From positions 1 through 43,624 of the forward strand of contig JAJTER010000010.1 in NCBI GenBank assembly GCA_021299835.1: 43,624 nt of DNA, written 5' to 3'. This document shows, in pieces, positions 23,895-33,544 of this stretch. The translations under genes and the position numbers were made by a program. Position 1 is the stretch's first letter, and every line of letters starts with the position of its first letter. Source of the stretch: Saprospiraceae bacterium (GTDB lineage Bacteria > Bacteroidota > Bacteroidia > Chitinophagales > Saprospiraceae). The notes beneath the pieces were generated by a model, which was given only the letters and a program-made list of their open reading frames with translations, was not told the origin of the DNA and ran no database searches.

Positions 23895-25928
23895 TTATTC
23901 TCTTATTGAGATATTTAAAATCTTATCGCCAGGCGTTATTTGACTTGCCAGGCTTAACCCACTTTTAACTTCACCGAACAACGTATAATTACCATCTAAA
24001 TGAGGTGTAGCAGAGTGGGTAATAAAAAACTGAGTCCCTTCGGTATGATTTCCTGCGGAAGCCATACCCACACATCCAGGTCTGTCGTAATAAATCTGCG
24101 GTAATTCGGAACGAATGGAATAGGATAAACTTCCATAACCATCGCCTCGGGGGCAACCTCCCTGGGATACAAAATTGGGGACGATCCTGTGGAAATTTTT
24201 ACCTTTGAAAAATCCAGATTTACTCAATGCTATAAAATTGGCTACTGTGCCCGGGGCAATATCAGGAAACAATGCAAGAACGATAGTCCCCTTTTTAAGC
24301 GTAATAGTTGCCTCAACCTGTTGGGTTACTTTGGCCAAAATACCCCAATTTATTGGATGATTGAAAGTAGGTTTTTCTATAATGGGCGCATTAATTCCTT
24401 TCCAAAAAGCTTTGGTCATTTCAATTTCCTGCTTTGTCTCTTGTTCTTCAGGAAGAACCAGCTTCAATAATGCTGAATCGAGGAAGGATGTCTCCGGTAG
24501 TATATTCCTGAAGCCTCTATCCTCATTCCTTAAAGCCCCTGCAATCACCGCACTCACTCCCGCGTCATTCATCAAAAAGGCGTTTTTGAGCATAATAGCT
24601 AAATCCTTCTCAACGTATTTTCTATTTTTCCTAAACTGCTTATCAAAATTCACGGCTGAACATAAAGAAGCTAATGATTCCGCAGCGGCTGTTTTAACTA
24701 TATAGTTTTTGGCCTCCCACATTTGTTGATTTATATACCGATAATTCCAACCATGTTCACCCAATGCTTTCAAATAAGCGGCTTTAGCTTCTGCACTTTC
24801 AGCTTTAATGTACTGATTTTTAATTTCGGCGTTTAATTTATATTTTTCCTTTGACACCGAATCCCGCTGATATAAATGTCTGTTTGCAGCCGCATAAAGT
24901 AAAGCACGAACAGGCCAGGTGATTAATGAATCAGAAGTAAGTTTCCAATAAGTTTTTGCTTCCTTAGCCATACCATTTTCCAAAAAGAAAGAACCTGCTT
25001 CTCTACTTAAGCTCTGGTCGCTTGCTTTCAGACTTTTATAAGCAGCGACCCTGGAGAATTCATAATTTTTATTTCTAAGTGCACGTAATATGTTAATTTT
25101 TACCCGACTATCATTTTCAAGATCAAACCCACCTATCAAAGCATTTTCAGCGTCAATCCTATTAATTCTCCCCAATATGGTGGCCAGAACCATTCTAATT
25201 TCAGCGCTTTTTTCTCTTTGAAATTGAGGAATAAGGTCATTTTTGAAAGTATCCAATACCAGATTCCTGGTTCTCGCTAAATAGTGGGCACTCATCAATC
25301 TAACTTCCTGTGGATATTGACTATTGATAGTCATAGATACCATTCGCCTGGTACCTTCGTCAGAATACATGGATCTCATACCAAAGCGGTATAAACCCAA
25401 AACCTGACCCATAAGTAGCGCAGTGTCACCCGGAAGGTAGGTCGATATTGAACTTAGGTATTTCATTATATTCTCTGACCCACACTTACCTAAAGCTTCT
25501 AAAATAATACCGTTTAATTTAAGTATTTCACCTTCATTCGAGGAAGGATCAAAAGCATTTACCAGGCAATTTTCAGCGGCATTATCTCCAATCTGACCCA
25601 AAGAATAAGCAGCGGCAAATCTTACTTCCATCACCGTATCTTTCAATAACGGACAAAGAAATTCAATGGCTTTAGCGTCCTTTATGGAGGAAAATGCTTT
25701 TGCAGCCTGGACCCGCCAAGTTGGATCACCATCTCTAAGATAAGGGATAAGACTGTCGGTCAATAGTTTATCTTGAAAATGGTAGATTTTTTTAAATGTT
25801 GAATTAGTCCAAAGTTTCGACTGCGGTCGAACGCGTAAAATTACCTCTTCCGGCATTTCAGGAATGCAGGATACTAGAGTTAGCAAAGAAGCGATAAAGA
25901 AACTTAGCCGTATTTTGAAATCAACCAT
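23895..25928 (-). CDS. HEAT-repeat lipoprotein with C-terminal cyclophilin domain
   Basis: 677 residues. The signal peptide ends in the lipobox LVSC (Cys21), so the mature protein is a lipoprotein. Residues about 60-350 are alpha-helical HEAT-type repeats, e.g. DPTWRVQAAKAFSSIKDAKAIEFLCPLLKD and VRFAAAYSLGQIGD. Residues 538-677 are a cyclophilin peptidyl-prolyl isomerase: NFHRIVPNFVSQGG has the catalytic Arg581, Phe586 and Gln589, with GMASAGNHTEGTQFFIT and LDGNYTLFGEV after it. It probably chaperones periplasmic or outer-membrane proteins, with the HEAT part as the docking arm. It lies between a penicillin-binding protein (30 nt) and gcvT (9 nt) in one run. Confidence 0.88.
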   Translation of the reverse strand: MVDFKIRLSFFIASLLTLVSCIPEMPEEVILRVRPQSKLWTNSTFKKIYHFQDKLLTDSLIPYLRDGDPTWRVQAAKAFSSIKDAKAIEFLCPLLKDTVMEVRFAAAYSLGQIGDNAAENCLVNAFDPSSNEGEILKLNGIILEALGKCGSENIMKYLSSISTYLPGDTALLMGQVLGLYRFGMRSMYSDEGTRRMVSMTINSQYPQEVRLMSAHYLARTRNLVLDTFKNDLIPQFQREKSAEIRMVLATILGRINRIDAENALIGGFDLENDSRVKINILRALRNKNYEFSRVAAYKSLKASDQSLSREAGSFFLENGMAKEAKTYWKLTSDSLITWPVRALLYAAANRHLYQRDSVSKEKYKLNAEIKNQYIKAESAEAKAAYLKALGEHGWNYRYINQQMWEAKNYIVKTAAAESLASLCSAVNFDKQFRKNRKYVEKDLAIMLKNAFLMNDAGVSAVIAGALRNEDRGFRNILPETSFLDSALLKLVLPEEQETKQEIEMTKAFWKGINAPIIEKPTFNHPINWGILAKVTQQVEATITLKKGTIVLALFPDIAPGTVANFIALSKSGFFKGKNFHRIVPNFVSQGGCPRGDGYGSLSYSIRSELPQIYYDRPGCVGMASAGNHTEGTQFFITHSATPHLDGNYTLFGEVKSGLSLASQITPGDKILNISIRE

Positions 25929-25958
25929 ATATTTAAAAATTAAACATCAAATTATTAT

Positions 25959-28526
25959 TTAAAACTCCTCCTCCCCGAACTCATTTTCTACCGTAGAGGA
26001 ATTCACTCTATTGGCATTATTGACCTTGTTACAATCCATTTCTATGCTAAATTCACCTGAAGGTTTTAAGAATCGAAGGCTGGGGTCATAATCTATATTT
26101 TTCATCTCTTCCAGTTTTTTCATAAAAGAAACAAAAAAAGGCTTTGCCATTCTGGCGCCCTGCCCGTTGGAGGAGGTTCTGAAATGCACCCATTTATCTT
26201 CCGCTCCCACCCAGGTACCTATGACCAATCCAGGGGTTATACCCATAAACCATCCATCTACAAAATCATTGGTAGTACCAGTTTTGCCCCCTGCCTCACT
26301 TTTGAGTCCCCCCATACCACCAGCATATTTCAACATTTCAACCATCACATAATTAGGGTCAGATGGAATGGCACGTTTTTCCTCCGGATAACCTTCATAA
26401 ATAAGCTTACCGTTTTTATCTTCAATTCTTAATATATGTAATGGTCTGTTGAATACACCATTGTTAGCAAAAGTAGTATAGGCACCCGTCATTTCCATCA
26501 CACTTAAATCGGCAGCACCCAAACAAATGGAGGGTGATTTTGGCACCCTCAATTCACCCGTTCCATTTCTTCTGCTCGATGAATCAATACCCATATTATG
26601 AATCAAACCTCTCACTGGTTCAACATTTCCAATCGTTTTCATTAAAAAGGTAGAAACGGTATTCGTCGATTTTTTCAAACCTTCTTTCAGCGTTAACATT
26701 TCACCCGTGTATTTATTATCGAAATTACTGGGTGTCCAGTCTTCTATGAGTCCGAACTGACCTTCATTTGCAGCAATAGTTGTGGCCACATCCTGTACCT
26801 GAAAACAAGGAGAAAGGCCTTGTGCCGCTATAGCCGTAGCATATACAAAAGGTTTAAATGACGACCCCACCTGCCTGTTTATATCGACATGATCATATTG
26901 AAAATACTTTTGATTGATACCTCCTACCCAAAACTTAACATGCCCCGTTCTGGGATCTACGCCTAAAATACCTGTTTGTAAAAATTGCCGATGGTATTTT
27001 ATAGAATCCAGCGGTGACATCATCGTATCCTTTTCCCATCGGTCCTTCTCTGCAATCTGAGGGATATTTCTTTTTTCATAAGTAAAAACACGCATATTAA
27101 CGGGTGTGTTAAAGTGCTGCTTCACTTTACTTTGCATCAAATCCCACTGTTTCCTCAAAGTATTAAACAAGGGATCACGAAGGATACTTAAATAGGTATT
27201 TACATCCTCCTTACTACTTAATCTGGCATTCACCCGTTTTAGTAAGGTTCCGGGCTGTTTTACTTCTTCCATTAAAAAGTCAATCAGGATATCATTTTCA
27301 GAAAACCTGACATCATATTTTTCACTTATTTGAGGAAGAATATCTCCGAGATACTTATCTCTAATGATTTGATAAGATTCTGTTTCTCTCATCAACCGTA
27401 TCAATGTTTTTTGACGCGTGGCCACCGAAATCTCAAGTTTTGAATTTGATTTATAGGTCCACGGATCTGTTTTTCCCCATTCCCGCTGAAAGTTTTTTTG
27501 AACTAAGGCCATGTGTTCAATCATGGACTCCTCAGCCAATTTTTGCATATCAGCATCAATGGTAGTATATATTTTCAGGCCGTCTTTATAAATATCATAA
27601 GGCTGGTTTCCAGATTTAAAATGCTCGCTTTTGGAAAGGATTTCTTTTACTTGCTTTGCCAGTTCCATGCGATAATAAGTAGCAATGCCATCAATATGTG
27701 TTCTCGGTTTAAAGTTGATTCCCAAGTCCTGGGTTCGATATTTTTCGTATTCTTCCTCTGTTATGAAACCCCTTTTTGTCATCTGTTTTAGTACGACTTC
27801 TCTTCGTTTAATCACTCTTTCCGGTCTTCTCAGAGGATTATATAAACTTGGATTCTGAAGCATTCCGACCAGCGTAGCTGCTTCAGGAACGGTTAATTCT
27901 TCTTGTGACTTTCCAAAATAAATTTCAGATGCTGCTTTAATACCATAAGCACCATTTATAAAGCTAAATTTATTTAAATACAGGGCTATAATTTCATCTT
28001 TGGTAAAATTCCGTTCCAATCTCACGGCAATAATCCATTCCTTTAATTTTTGGAGGATACGTTCTAACTTATTTGTAGAAGGATTTTTCGTAAAAAGTTG
28101 TTTTGCTAATTGTTGTGTAAGAGTACTTGCCCCACCTGAACTCTCTTGTCTGAGAACTATAGTTTTAATCATTACTCTGCCTAAAGCTTCGAAATCGATA
28201 CCATTATGCATATAAAAGCGCTCATCTTCTGTAGCTAAGAGCGCATTTACTAAATGTGGGGGTAAATCTGAAAATTTTATGGGTACTCTGTTCTCAATAT
28301 AAAAATTACCCAAAGAAGTACCATTGGTTGAAAAAATTTGAGAGGCCAGTTCATTATTTGGATTCTCCAATTCCTTTACTGAAGGTAACTCACTGAAAGA
28401 CAGAAATATAAATACAAGAAAAGCCATTCCAAAACCTATAAAAAGGAATCGCCAGGTAAGTGTTGTCCAAAAGGTAATCGATTCAGAAGGACTGTCTTTT
28501 AGTAAATAGGCAAAAAGCTTACGCAT
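25959..28526 (-). CDS. Class A penicillin-binding protein (bifunctional transglycosylase/transpeptidase)
   Basis: 855 residues. One N-terminal transmembrane helix (about 25-45). GT51 transglycosylase domain about 60-260, with ATEDERFYMHNGID (catalytic Glu100), GGASTLTQQLAKQLF and KLKEWIIAVRLERNFTKDEIIALYLN. Transpeptidase domain from about 520: SSFKP with the catalytic Ser555 and Lys558, KSTNTVS as the SxN motif and GGKTGTTNDFVDGWFMG as the KTG motif. It polymerises and crosslinks peptidoglycan at the inner membrane, PBP1A type. A long insert of about 170 residues lies between the two domains. It is 44 nt downstream of aroB in the same run. Confidence 0.95.
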   Translation of the reverse strand: MRKLFAYLLKDSPSESITFWTTLTWRFLFIGFGMAFLVFIFLSFSELPSVKELENPNNELASQIFSTNGTSLGNFYIENRVPIKFSDLPPHLVNALLATEDERFYMHNGIDFEALGRVMIKTIVLRQESSGGASTLTQQLAKQLFTKNPSTNKLERILQKLKEWIIAVRLERNFTKDEIIALYLNKFSFINGAYGIKAASEIYFGKSQEELTVPEAATLVGMLQNPSLYNPLRRPERVIKRREVVLKQMTKRGFITEEEYEKYRTQDLGINFKPRTHIDGIATYYRMELAKQVKEILSKSEHFKSGNQPYDIYKDGLKIYTTIDADMQKLAEESMIEHMALVQKNFQREWGKTDPWTYKSNSKLEISVATRQKTLIRLMRETESYQIIRDKYLGDILPQISEKYDVRFSENDILIDFLMEEVKQPGTLLKRVNARLSSKEDVNTYLSILRDPLFNTLRKQWDLMQSKVKQHFNTPVNMRVFTYEKRNIPQIAEKDRWEKDTMMSPLDSIKYHRQFLQTGILGVDPRTGHVKFWVGGINQKYFQYDHVDINRQVGSSFKPFVYATAIAAQGLSPCFQVQDVATTIAANEGQFGLIEDWTPSNFDNKYTGEMLTLKEGLKKSTNTVSTFLMKTIGNVEPVRGLIHNMGIDSSSRRNGTGELRVPKSPSICLGAADLSVMEMTGAYTTFANNGVFNRPLHILRIEDKNGKLIYEGYPEEKRAIPSDPNYVMVEMLKYAGGMGGLKSEAGGKTGTTNDFVDGWFMGITPGLVIGTWVGAEDKWVHFRTSSNGQGARMAKPFFVSFMKKLEEMKNIDYDPSLRFLKPSGEFSIEMDCNKVNNANRVNSSTVENEFGEEEF

Positions 28527-28571
28527 AGAAGTAATTTTCTCCGTAAATATAGCAAATAGTTAGTCCTTACC

Positions 28572-29639
28572 TTACTGCAACAAGTTATGATTATAAATTT
28601 CCAGGGCTTTTTTCACAAAAGGTACATCGCGGATAAAGTCAACATGTACTTTTCCAATGGGTCCAACCACGGCAAAGTGTAAATCATCGGATTCATTTTT
28701 CTTGTCATTTTTCATGAGCAAAATAAAATCGTCAATTAATTCCTCGTTTATAGGTTGTAAATCAAACGTTCTTTTAAGAAAAATAAGGATAGAAATAAAT
28801 TCTTCTTCGGACAAAAAGCCCTTATGAAAAGATAACCAAGACTCGATAGCCATGCCAATGGCTATTGCTTCGCCATGCAATAAAGAATTTTCTTTATGAA
28901 GCATAACCCCCTCGATACCATGTCCTATGGTATGCCCAAAATTCAATGCTTTCCGAATATTTTTTTCAAAAGGATCTTCGGCCACTATTTTTTGTTTAAC
29001 CTTCAAAGAATCCACAATAATAGGTGTCCAGTTTTTTTCTGTATGAATATTAATACTACTAATTTGTCTCCAAAGCAATTCATCTGAAATAAGGGCATGC
29101 TTAATAATTTCTGCAAAACCGCTTCTTAGCTCTCTTTTTGGCAAGGTTTCAAGGAAAAATGGATCTACAAAAACAGCTTTTGGATCTTTAAACACACCAA
29201 TACTATTTTTAACGCCGTTAAAATCAATACCCAATTTACCTCCGATAGAGGCATCCACCATAGAAAGCAAGGTGGTAGGAATTTGAATAAAATCAATCCC
29301 TCTTTTATAAGTCGATGCACAGAAACCGCCCATATCTCCTACCACACCACCACCAAGATTTATCATCAAATCATTCCTGTTAAGGCCAAATTCCAACAGT
29401 TTTCCCCAGATAAACTGACAAGTATTCAAGTCTTTGTGAACTTCGCCAGCAGGAATTGAAATTTCAAGCATTTCAACAGGAAGCAGAGGCCTTATCCTTT
29501 CTAAACAATATGTATGCGTATGCTCATCCGTTAAAACAACCACTTTTCTTTGGGAATACCGCGACATAAAAACAGATAGTGATTCCGTACAATTTCCCAC
29601 AAAAACATCATAATTTGCCAAGGCTAATATTTCAGTCAT
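28572..29639 (-). CDS. aroB: 3-dehydroquinate synthase
   Basis: 355 residues. It converts DAHP to 3-dehydroquinate, the second step of the shikimate pathway, using NAD and a divalent metal. The NAD/substrate region reads NLGGGVVGDMGGFCASTYKRGIDFIQIPTTLLSMVDASIGGKLGIDF. Metal-binding residues are recognisable in GFAEIIKHALI, NFGHTIGHGIE and LLHGEAIAIGM. Length is normal. It starts 27 nt after the SAM hydroxide adenosyltransferase gene. The pathway partner aroA lies on the other side of the divergent promoter at about 30500. Confidence 0.95.
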   Translation of the reverse strand: MTEILALANYDVFVGNCTESLSVFMSRYSQRKVVVLTDEHTHTYCLERIRPLLPVEMLEISIPAGEVHKDLNTCQFIWGKLLEFGLNRNDLMINLGGGVVGDMGGFCASTYKRGIDFIQIPTTLLSMVDASIGGKLGIDFNGVKNSIGVFKDPKAVFVDPFFLETLPKRELRSGFAEIIKHALISDELLWRQISSINIHTEKNWTPIIVDSLKVKQKIVAEDPFEKNIRKALNFGHTIGHGIEGVMLHKENSLLHGEAIAIGMAIESWLSFHKGFLSEEEFISILIFLKRTFDLQPINEELIDDFILLMKNDKKNESDDLHFAVVGPIGKVHVDFIRDVPFVKKALEIYNHNLLQ

Positions 29640-29666
29640 TCCTTTGTTTTTAAATTTTTAATGCAA

Positions 29667-30449
29667 TTAGTTTTTTTCTTCGAATTCAATTTGAATAATT
29701 TCCCCTGGATTCAATCCGAACAAGGTAGATGCTTTTCCCATATTAATAGCAATCTCCAGTAAATTAGCCGAGTTAAAAAGACAAAGAATTTCACCCAGCG
29801 GAGCATCTGAATAATTATTTTGTATTTCAGTAAGTGGCAGGTGACTTCTCATTTTAATTTTAAATGGACGGGAATGACTGAAAGTCTCAAATAAATCTTT
29901 AGAAATATTGGTTATCACATTGTCAAATGAATCAATATATAAAACAGAACCCCTTATTATATTTCCGACGGAAATGGGTTGAAACTTGTATCGTTTTACT
30001 ACCTCATCTGTTAGCGTAAGATCGTTAATTTCAGACAGTAATTTTTTCATACTTAATTGATACATGATATTTCGCAATAATGTAGGAAGTATAAAAAAAG
30101 GTTCTCCGACAACGGGAAGTGTGTAAATGATGCCATGTTCGTCCGTAAAAATCAAGCTACACAAACCGTTATTCTGCATTACAAAAAAATGTCCCTCTCT
30201 TTCCATAATCAACCAATCTAAATGAGCCTCAGGTAAATCGTTAACGGCTATAACATGGATGGTCCCTACGGGAAAGGAACGCCAGCTTTGAGCTACAACA
30301 AACGCGGCCTGTATAATATCAAAGCTGTTAATCTCGTGAGATATATCAACGATAACTGGTATGGGCTCGGTATGTAAAAGAGCTCCTTTAATGAGAGAAA
30401 TAATATGATTATTTATCCCCAAATCAGATGTGATGGTTACTATAGCCAT
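29667..30449 (-). CDS. SAM hydroxide adenosyltransferase family protein, altered motifs
   Basis: 260 residues. The family (DUF62) splits S-adenosylmethionine to adenosine and methionine with water or hydroxide. N-terminal TSDLGINNHIISLIKGALL, VDISHEINSFDIIQAAFVVAQSWRSFPVGTIHVIAVND, and the C-terminal FNSANLLEIAINMGKASTLFGLNPGE are clear family features. Two usual segments differ: the Arg-Arg region after VN(D/P)xV is replaced by LPEAHLDWLIMER, and the xPDNGxL segment is VMQNNGLCSL. Activity may be changed, although similar sequences are widespread in Bacteroidota. It is the first gene of the minus-strand run and is divergent from phoH. Confidence 0.82.
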   Translation of the reverse strand: MAIVTITSDLGINNHIISLIKGALLHTEPIPVIVDISHEINSFDIIQAAFVVAQSWRSFPVGTIHVIAVNDLPEAHLDWLIMEREGHFFVMQNNGLCSLIFTDEHGIIYTLPVVGEPFFILPTLLRNIMYQLSMKKLLSEINDLTLTDEVVKRYKFQPISVGNIIRGSVLYIDSFDNVITNISKDLFETFSHSRPFKIKMRSHLPLTEIQNNYSDAPLGEILCLFNSANLLEIAINMGKASTLFGLNPGEIIQIEFEEKN

Positions 30450-30477
30450 AATTTTTACTGCTTTTTTTCAAAACTCT

Positions 30478-30509
30478 GTGCTTCATTCAGCACAAAAGTT
30501 GTAATTTAG
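30478..30509 (+). promoter_or_regulatory. Possible promoter of the phoH-osmC-aroA operon
   Basis: TAATTTAG at 30502-30509 differs by one base from TAnnTTTG, and TGTG at 30477-30480, 21 bp upstream, is one base from TTTG. The predicted transcript would start about 14 nt before the phoH TTG. Two mismatches make this a weaker case than the lysC promoter. Confidence 0.35.
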
Positions 30510-30528
30510 CCTAAAAATAATACAATCT

Positions 30529-31605
30529 TTGAAAGAAAATTCGCCCCATTCTCAAAGTGAAATAATACTTACTTTTGAGAACACCGATCCCGTTCAATTA
30601 TTTGGTGAAAATAATGTCCGTTTCAATCTACTTAAAGAAGCTTTTCCTGAGGTTTCATTGACCTCCCGTGGAAATAACTTTAAGATTGTTGGTGACAAAA
30701 AAATTGCTCAAAGAGTAAAAGACAAAGTTGAATGGATGGTGAGATTATTAAAAGAACATCTCGAACTGACCAATCAAATGGTTGAGGATTTATTGCAAGA
30801 CAAAAATCCTTTTGAACACAAATTATCAGCTGCAGATGACAATAAAACAATCTTACATAGCCGTGAGGGTAAACCTATCAGGGCAAAAACTAAAAATCAG
30901 CGTCTCCTGGTAGAAAGCTCAGAAAAAAATGATATCGTTTTTGCCATTGGTCCCGCTGGTACGGGTAAAACTTATACTGCTGTTGCATTGGCTGTCAGGG
31001 CATTGAAAAATAAAACAGTAAAAAAAATCATACTTACCCGTCCTGCCGTGGAAGCAGGTGAAAGTTTAGGTTTCCTACCCGGAGATCTTAAAGAAAAAGT
31101 AGATCCATATCTACGTCCGCTTTATGATGCCCTCGATGATATGATCCCAGCTGAAAAATTACAGCAATTTATGACCACTCGCGTTATTGAAATTGCCCCT
31201 CTTGCCTTTATGCGGGGACGTACACTGGACAATGCTTTTATCATACTCGATGAAGCACAAAACTGCACTACCATGCAGATTAAAATGTTCCTTACCAGAT
31301 TAGGGCCTTCCGCGAAATGCATTATTACCGGCGATTTAACTCAAATAGACCTTCCCTTTCACACTAAATCTGGTCTAAAAAAAGCCATAGAAATCCTGGA
31401 TCATCTCGAAGGCATTGGCACCGTTAATTTAAATGCCGATGACGTTGTTCGCCATAGATTAGTTCGAGAAATAATTATCGCTTACGAGAAATTAGATGAA
31501 GAAAACAGGCTAAGAAGATTAGCTGCTGACGAGAGGAAACTCGCTCCTCCACCTCAGGAAATTGAGGCAACCATTATAAACGACGAAGAAAAATCTGTTC
31601 AATGA
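30529..31605 (+). CDS. phoH: PhoH-family ATPase
   Basis: 358 residues. N-terminal small domain about 10-90, then the PhoH P-loop ATPase: AIGPAGTGKTYTAVALAVRAL is Walker A, ILTRPAVEAGESLGFLPGDLKEKVDPYLRPLYDAL follows, FIILDEAQNCTTMQIKMFLTRLG is Walker B and TGDLTQIDLP the sensor segment. PhoH proteins are cytoplasmic ATPases of the SF1-helicase fold associated with RNA metabolism, often linked to ybeY. The start is TTG at 30529. No ATG lies nearby upstream, and the next downstream one would cut the N-terminal domain. Its stop overlaps the OsmC start by ATGA. Confidence 0.93.
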   Translation: MKENSPHSQSEIILTFENTDPVQLFGENNVRFNLLKEAFPEVSLTSRGNNFKIVGDKKIAQRVKDKVEWMVRLLKEHLELTNQMVEDLLQDKNPFEHKLSAADDNKTILHSREGKPIRAKTKNQRLLVESSEKNDIVFAIGPAGTGKTYTAVALAVRALKNKTVKKIILTRPAVEAGESLGFLPGDLKEKVDPYLRPLYDALDDMIPAEKLQQFMTTRVIEIAPLAFMRGRTLDNAFIILDEAQNCTTMQIKMFLTRLGPSAKCIITGDLTQIDLPFHTKSGLKKAIEILDHLEGIGTVNLNADDVVRHRLVREIIIAYEKLDEENRLRRLAADERKLAPPPQEIEATIINDEEKSVQ

Positions 31606-32021
31606 CGTCTAACATATTCTATCATGGTGAACTAAGAAATACCCTTACTCACCTTGCCTCAGGGCAATCATTTATTACCGATGCCCCATTGGATAACAGA
31701 GGGAAAGGGCAGGCTTTTTCTCCAACTGATTTAACCGCAACGTCCCTCGGTGCATGTATGCTCACGGTTATGGGTATAAAAGCAGAAGATATGGGGGTTG
31801 ATATAGCTAACACCAAGGTTGATATTCTTAAAATCATGGCGTCGGAACCACGAAGAATTTCTGGAATAAAAGTTGTTGTCACCTTTCCTCCAGGTATGTT
31901 TGAAGAAAAAACCAAAAAAATATTGGAACATACTGCTTTAACCTGCCCGGTAGCAAAAAGTTTACACCCCGATATTACACAGGATATTCATTTTATTTGG
32001 TCCGACAGCTCTTCAATATGA
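31602..32021 (+). CDS. OsmC/Ohr family protein
   Basis: 139 residues. The OsmC fold is shown by FSPTDLTATSLGACMLTVMGIKAEDMGVDI, with the conserved Cys in the SLGACML helix, and by HTALTCPVAKSLHPDI with the second Cys. Relatives reduce organic hydroperoxides with two Cys thiols. The pattern here is closest to OsmC/YhfA-type proteins. The start ATG overlaps the phoH stop (ATGA, 31602-31605) and its own stop overlaps the aroA start, so translation of the three genes is coupled. Confidence 0.88.
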   Translation: MTSNIFYHGELRNTLTHLASGQSFITDAPLDNRGKGQAFSPTDLTATSLGACMLTVMGIKAEDMGVDIANTKVDILKIMASEPRRISGIKVVVTFPPGMFEEKTKKILEHTALTCPVAKSLHPDITQDIHFIWSDSSSI

Positions 32022-33259
32022 ATTATAAGTTACACTTTTCTTCAAATATCCTCAAAGGCGAAGTAACGCTGGCAGGTTCAAAAAGTATTAGTAATAGAGT
32101 GCTTATCATACAGGCTTTATGCAATACTGATTTTAAAATCGATGCATTAGCTAATGCAAATGATACAGAGTTACTGGCTCATTTGTTGAAAAGTAAAGAG
32201 GAGGTTTTAGATGCAGGTCCAGCAGGTACAACCTTTAGATTTATGACGGCTTATCTTACTTTATTTGGCGGAAACAGAATTTTAACTGGCTCTGAAAGAA
32301 TGAAACAAAGACCCATTAAGGTGCTAGTAGATGCCTGTAGAAAATTGGGGGCAACTATCCATTATATAGAAAATGAAGGGTTTCCACCCCTGAAAATTAT
32401 TTCCGGAACTATTTCTGGAGGTAAACAACTAGCCATTCCCGCCAACACCAGCAGCCAATATATTTCCGCGCTGCTGCTCATTGCTCCTATTCTTCCCGGT
32501 GGCCTTTCTCTGGAACTCACTGGTAAAATTGTTTCAAGACCCTATATAGAAATGACATTGGGTCTCATGCAGTATTTTGGCGTTTCTCATAAGTGGGAAA
32601 ATCAGGTAATTGTTATTACTGAACAAGCTTATCAGGCTAAACCTTTTGTTGTGGAAGCTGATTGGTCTGCCGCATCTTATTATTATTCGCTCGCCGCACT
32701 GAGTGCTCAAGCTGACATTTATTTGAATGGTTTATTTGAAAATAGTCTTCAAGGTGATTCCGCTCTAGTAGATATCTTTGAATCCTTCGGCGTTAAAACT
32801 CATTTCACTGAACGTGGAATTCGACTTATAAAAAATCAAACCCTTAGCCCCGATGCCTTCCATTATGATTTTATTTTATGCCCTGACTTAGCACAAACAT
32901 TGGCGGTAGTATGCGCTGGATTGGGTACGAAGGGATATTTTAGTGGACTTGAAACCCTAAGAATTAAAGAAACAGATCGAATTCAAGCACTGGAAAATGA
33001 AATTAGTAAAGGTGGTTGTCATATCTCCCTTTTTTCAACTGATTCCATCACTGGCAAAGAGGTTTTTGAGGTTTCCGGCAAATTTGAATCCTCAGATTTA
33101 CCTGTTTTCAAAACCTATGAAGACCACAGAATGGCTATGGCTTTTGCTCCTTTAGCTCTTTTGATGCCCATTGAAATAGAAGAACCCATGGTAGTTGTAA
33201 AATCATATCCAGATTTTTGGACCGATTTTCAACATTTAGGTCTTACAATTAATGATTAG
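32018..33259 (+). CDS. aroA: 3-phosphoshikimate 1-carboxyvinyltransferase (EPSP synthase)
   Basis: 413 residues from ATG 32018 (MNYKLHFSSN), which overlaps the OsmC stop by ATGA. An in-frame ATG at 31997 adds 7 residues. It joins phosphoenolpyruvate to shikimate 3-phosphate. The signatures are AGSKSISNR near the N-terminus, DAGPAGTTFRFMTAYL, QRPIKVLVDACRKLGA, the catalytic Asp in CPDLAQTLAVV, LRIKETDRIQAL and YEDHRMAMAFAPLAL near the end. The sequence is somewhat shorter than the 427-residue enterobacterial enzyme but keeps all motifs. It is the last gene of the phoH operon. 285 bp without a gene follow. Confidence 0.94.
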   Translation: MNYKLHFSSNILKGEVTLAGSKSISNRVLIIQALCNTDFKIDALANANDTELLAHLLKSKEEVLDAGPAGTTFRFMTAYLTLFGGNRILTGSERMKQRPIKVLVDACRKLGATIHYIENEGFPPLKIISGTISGGKQLAIPANTSSQYISALLLIAPILPGGLSLELTGKIVSRPYIEMTLGLMQYFGVSHKWENQVIVITEQAYQAKPFVVEADWSAASYYYSLAALSAQADIYLNGLFENSLQGDSALVDIFESFGVKTHFTERGIRLIKNQTLSPDAFHYDFILCPDLAQTLAVVCAGLGTKGYFSGLETLRIKETDRIQALENEISKGGCHISLFSTDSITGKEVFEVSGKFESSDLPVFKTYEDHRMAMAFAPLALLMPIEIEEPMVVVKSYPDFWTDFQHLGLTIND

Positions 33260-33509
33260 AATACTTATTTACTGAAGTTTTGGAGCCATTTTTAGCCCAT
33301 TTTTCCACTTCTTACCTTATTTTCTATGTGTTTTAACTAAGAGCCTTCCCTTTTAGCACGAAATTTAGCCTAACAATGTCCTTCGTGGGGTATCTATTCC
33401 ATAAATCTTTGTGATTTTCTAAGGTTATGCCTTATGGACATTATTTTTTTACGATTGGTTTTACAGGTCAAATTTATCCTTTCAACGGCTTGTTTGATAG
33501 AGAGTATAA

Positions 33510-33531
33510 TGGGGCAATTTTTATTACCCCA
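33510..33531. terminator. Small hairpin between convergent aroA and OmpA genes
   Basis: TGGGG at 33510-33514 pairs with CCCCA at 33527-33531, and AAT inside it with ATT, around a TTTT loop and one mismatch. It stands 250 nt after aroA and 14 nt before the OmpA stop. Seven As follow on the plus strand and no T-run on the minus strand, so it may be only a weak bidirectional terminator. The rest of 33260-33509 shows no gene. Confidence 0.4.
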
Positions 33532-33544
33532 AAAAAATTTACTC

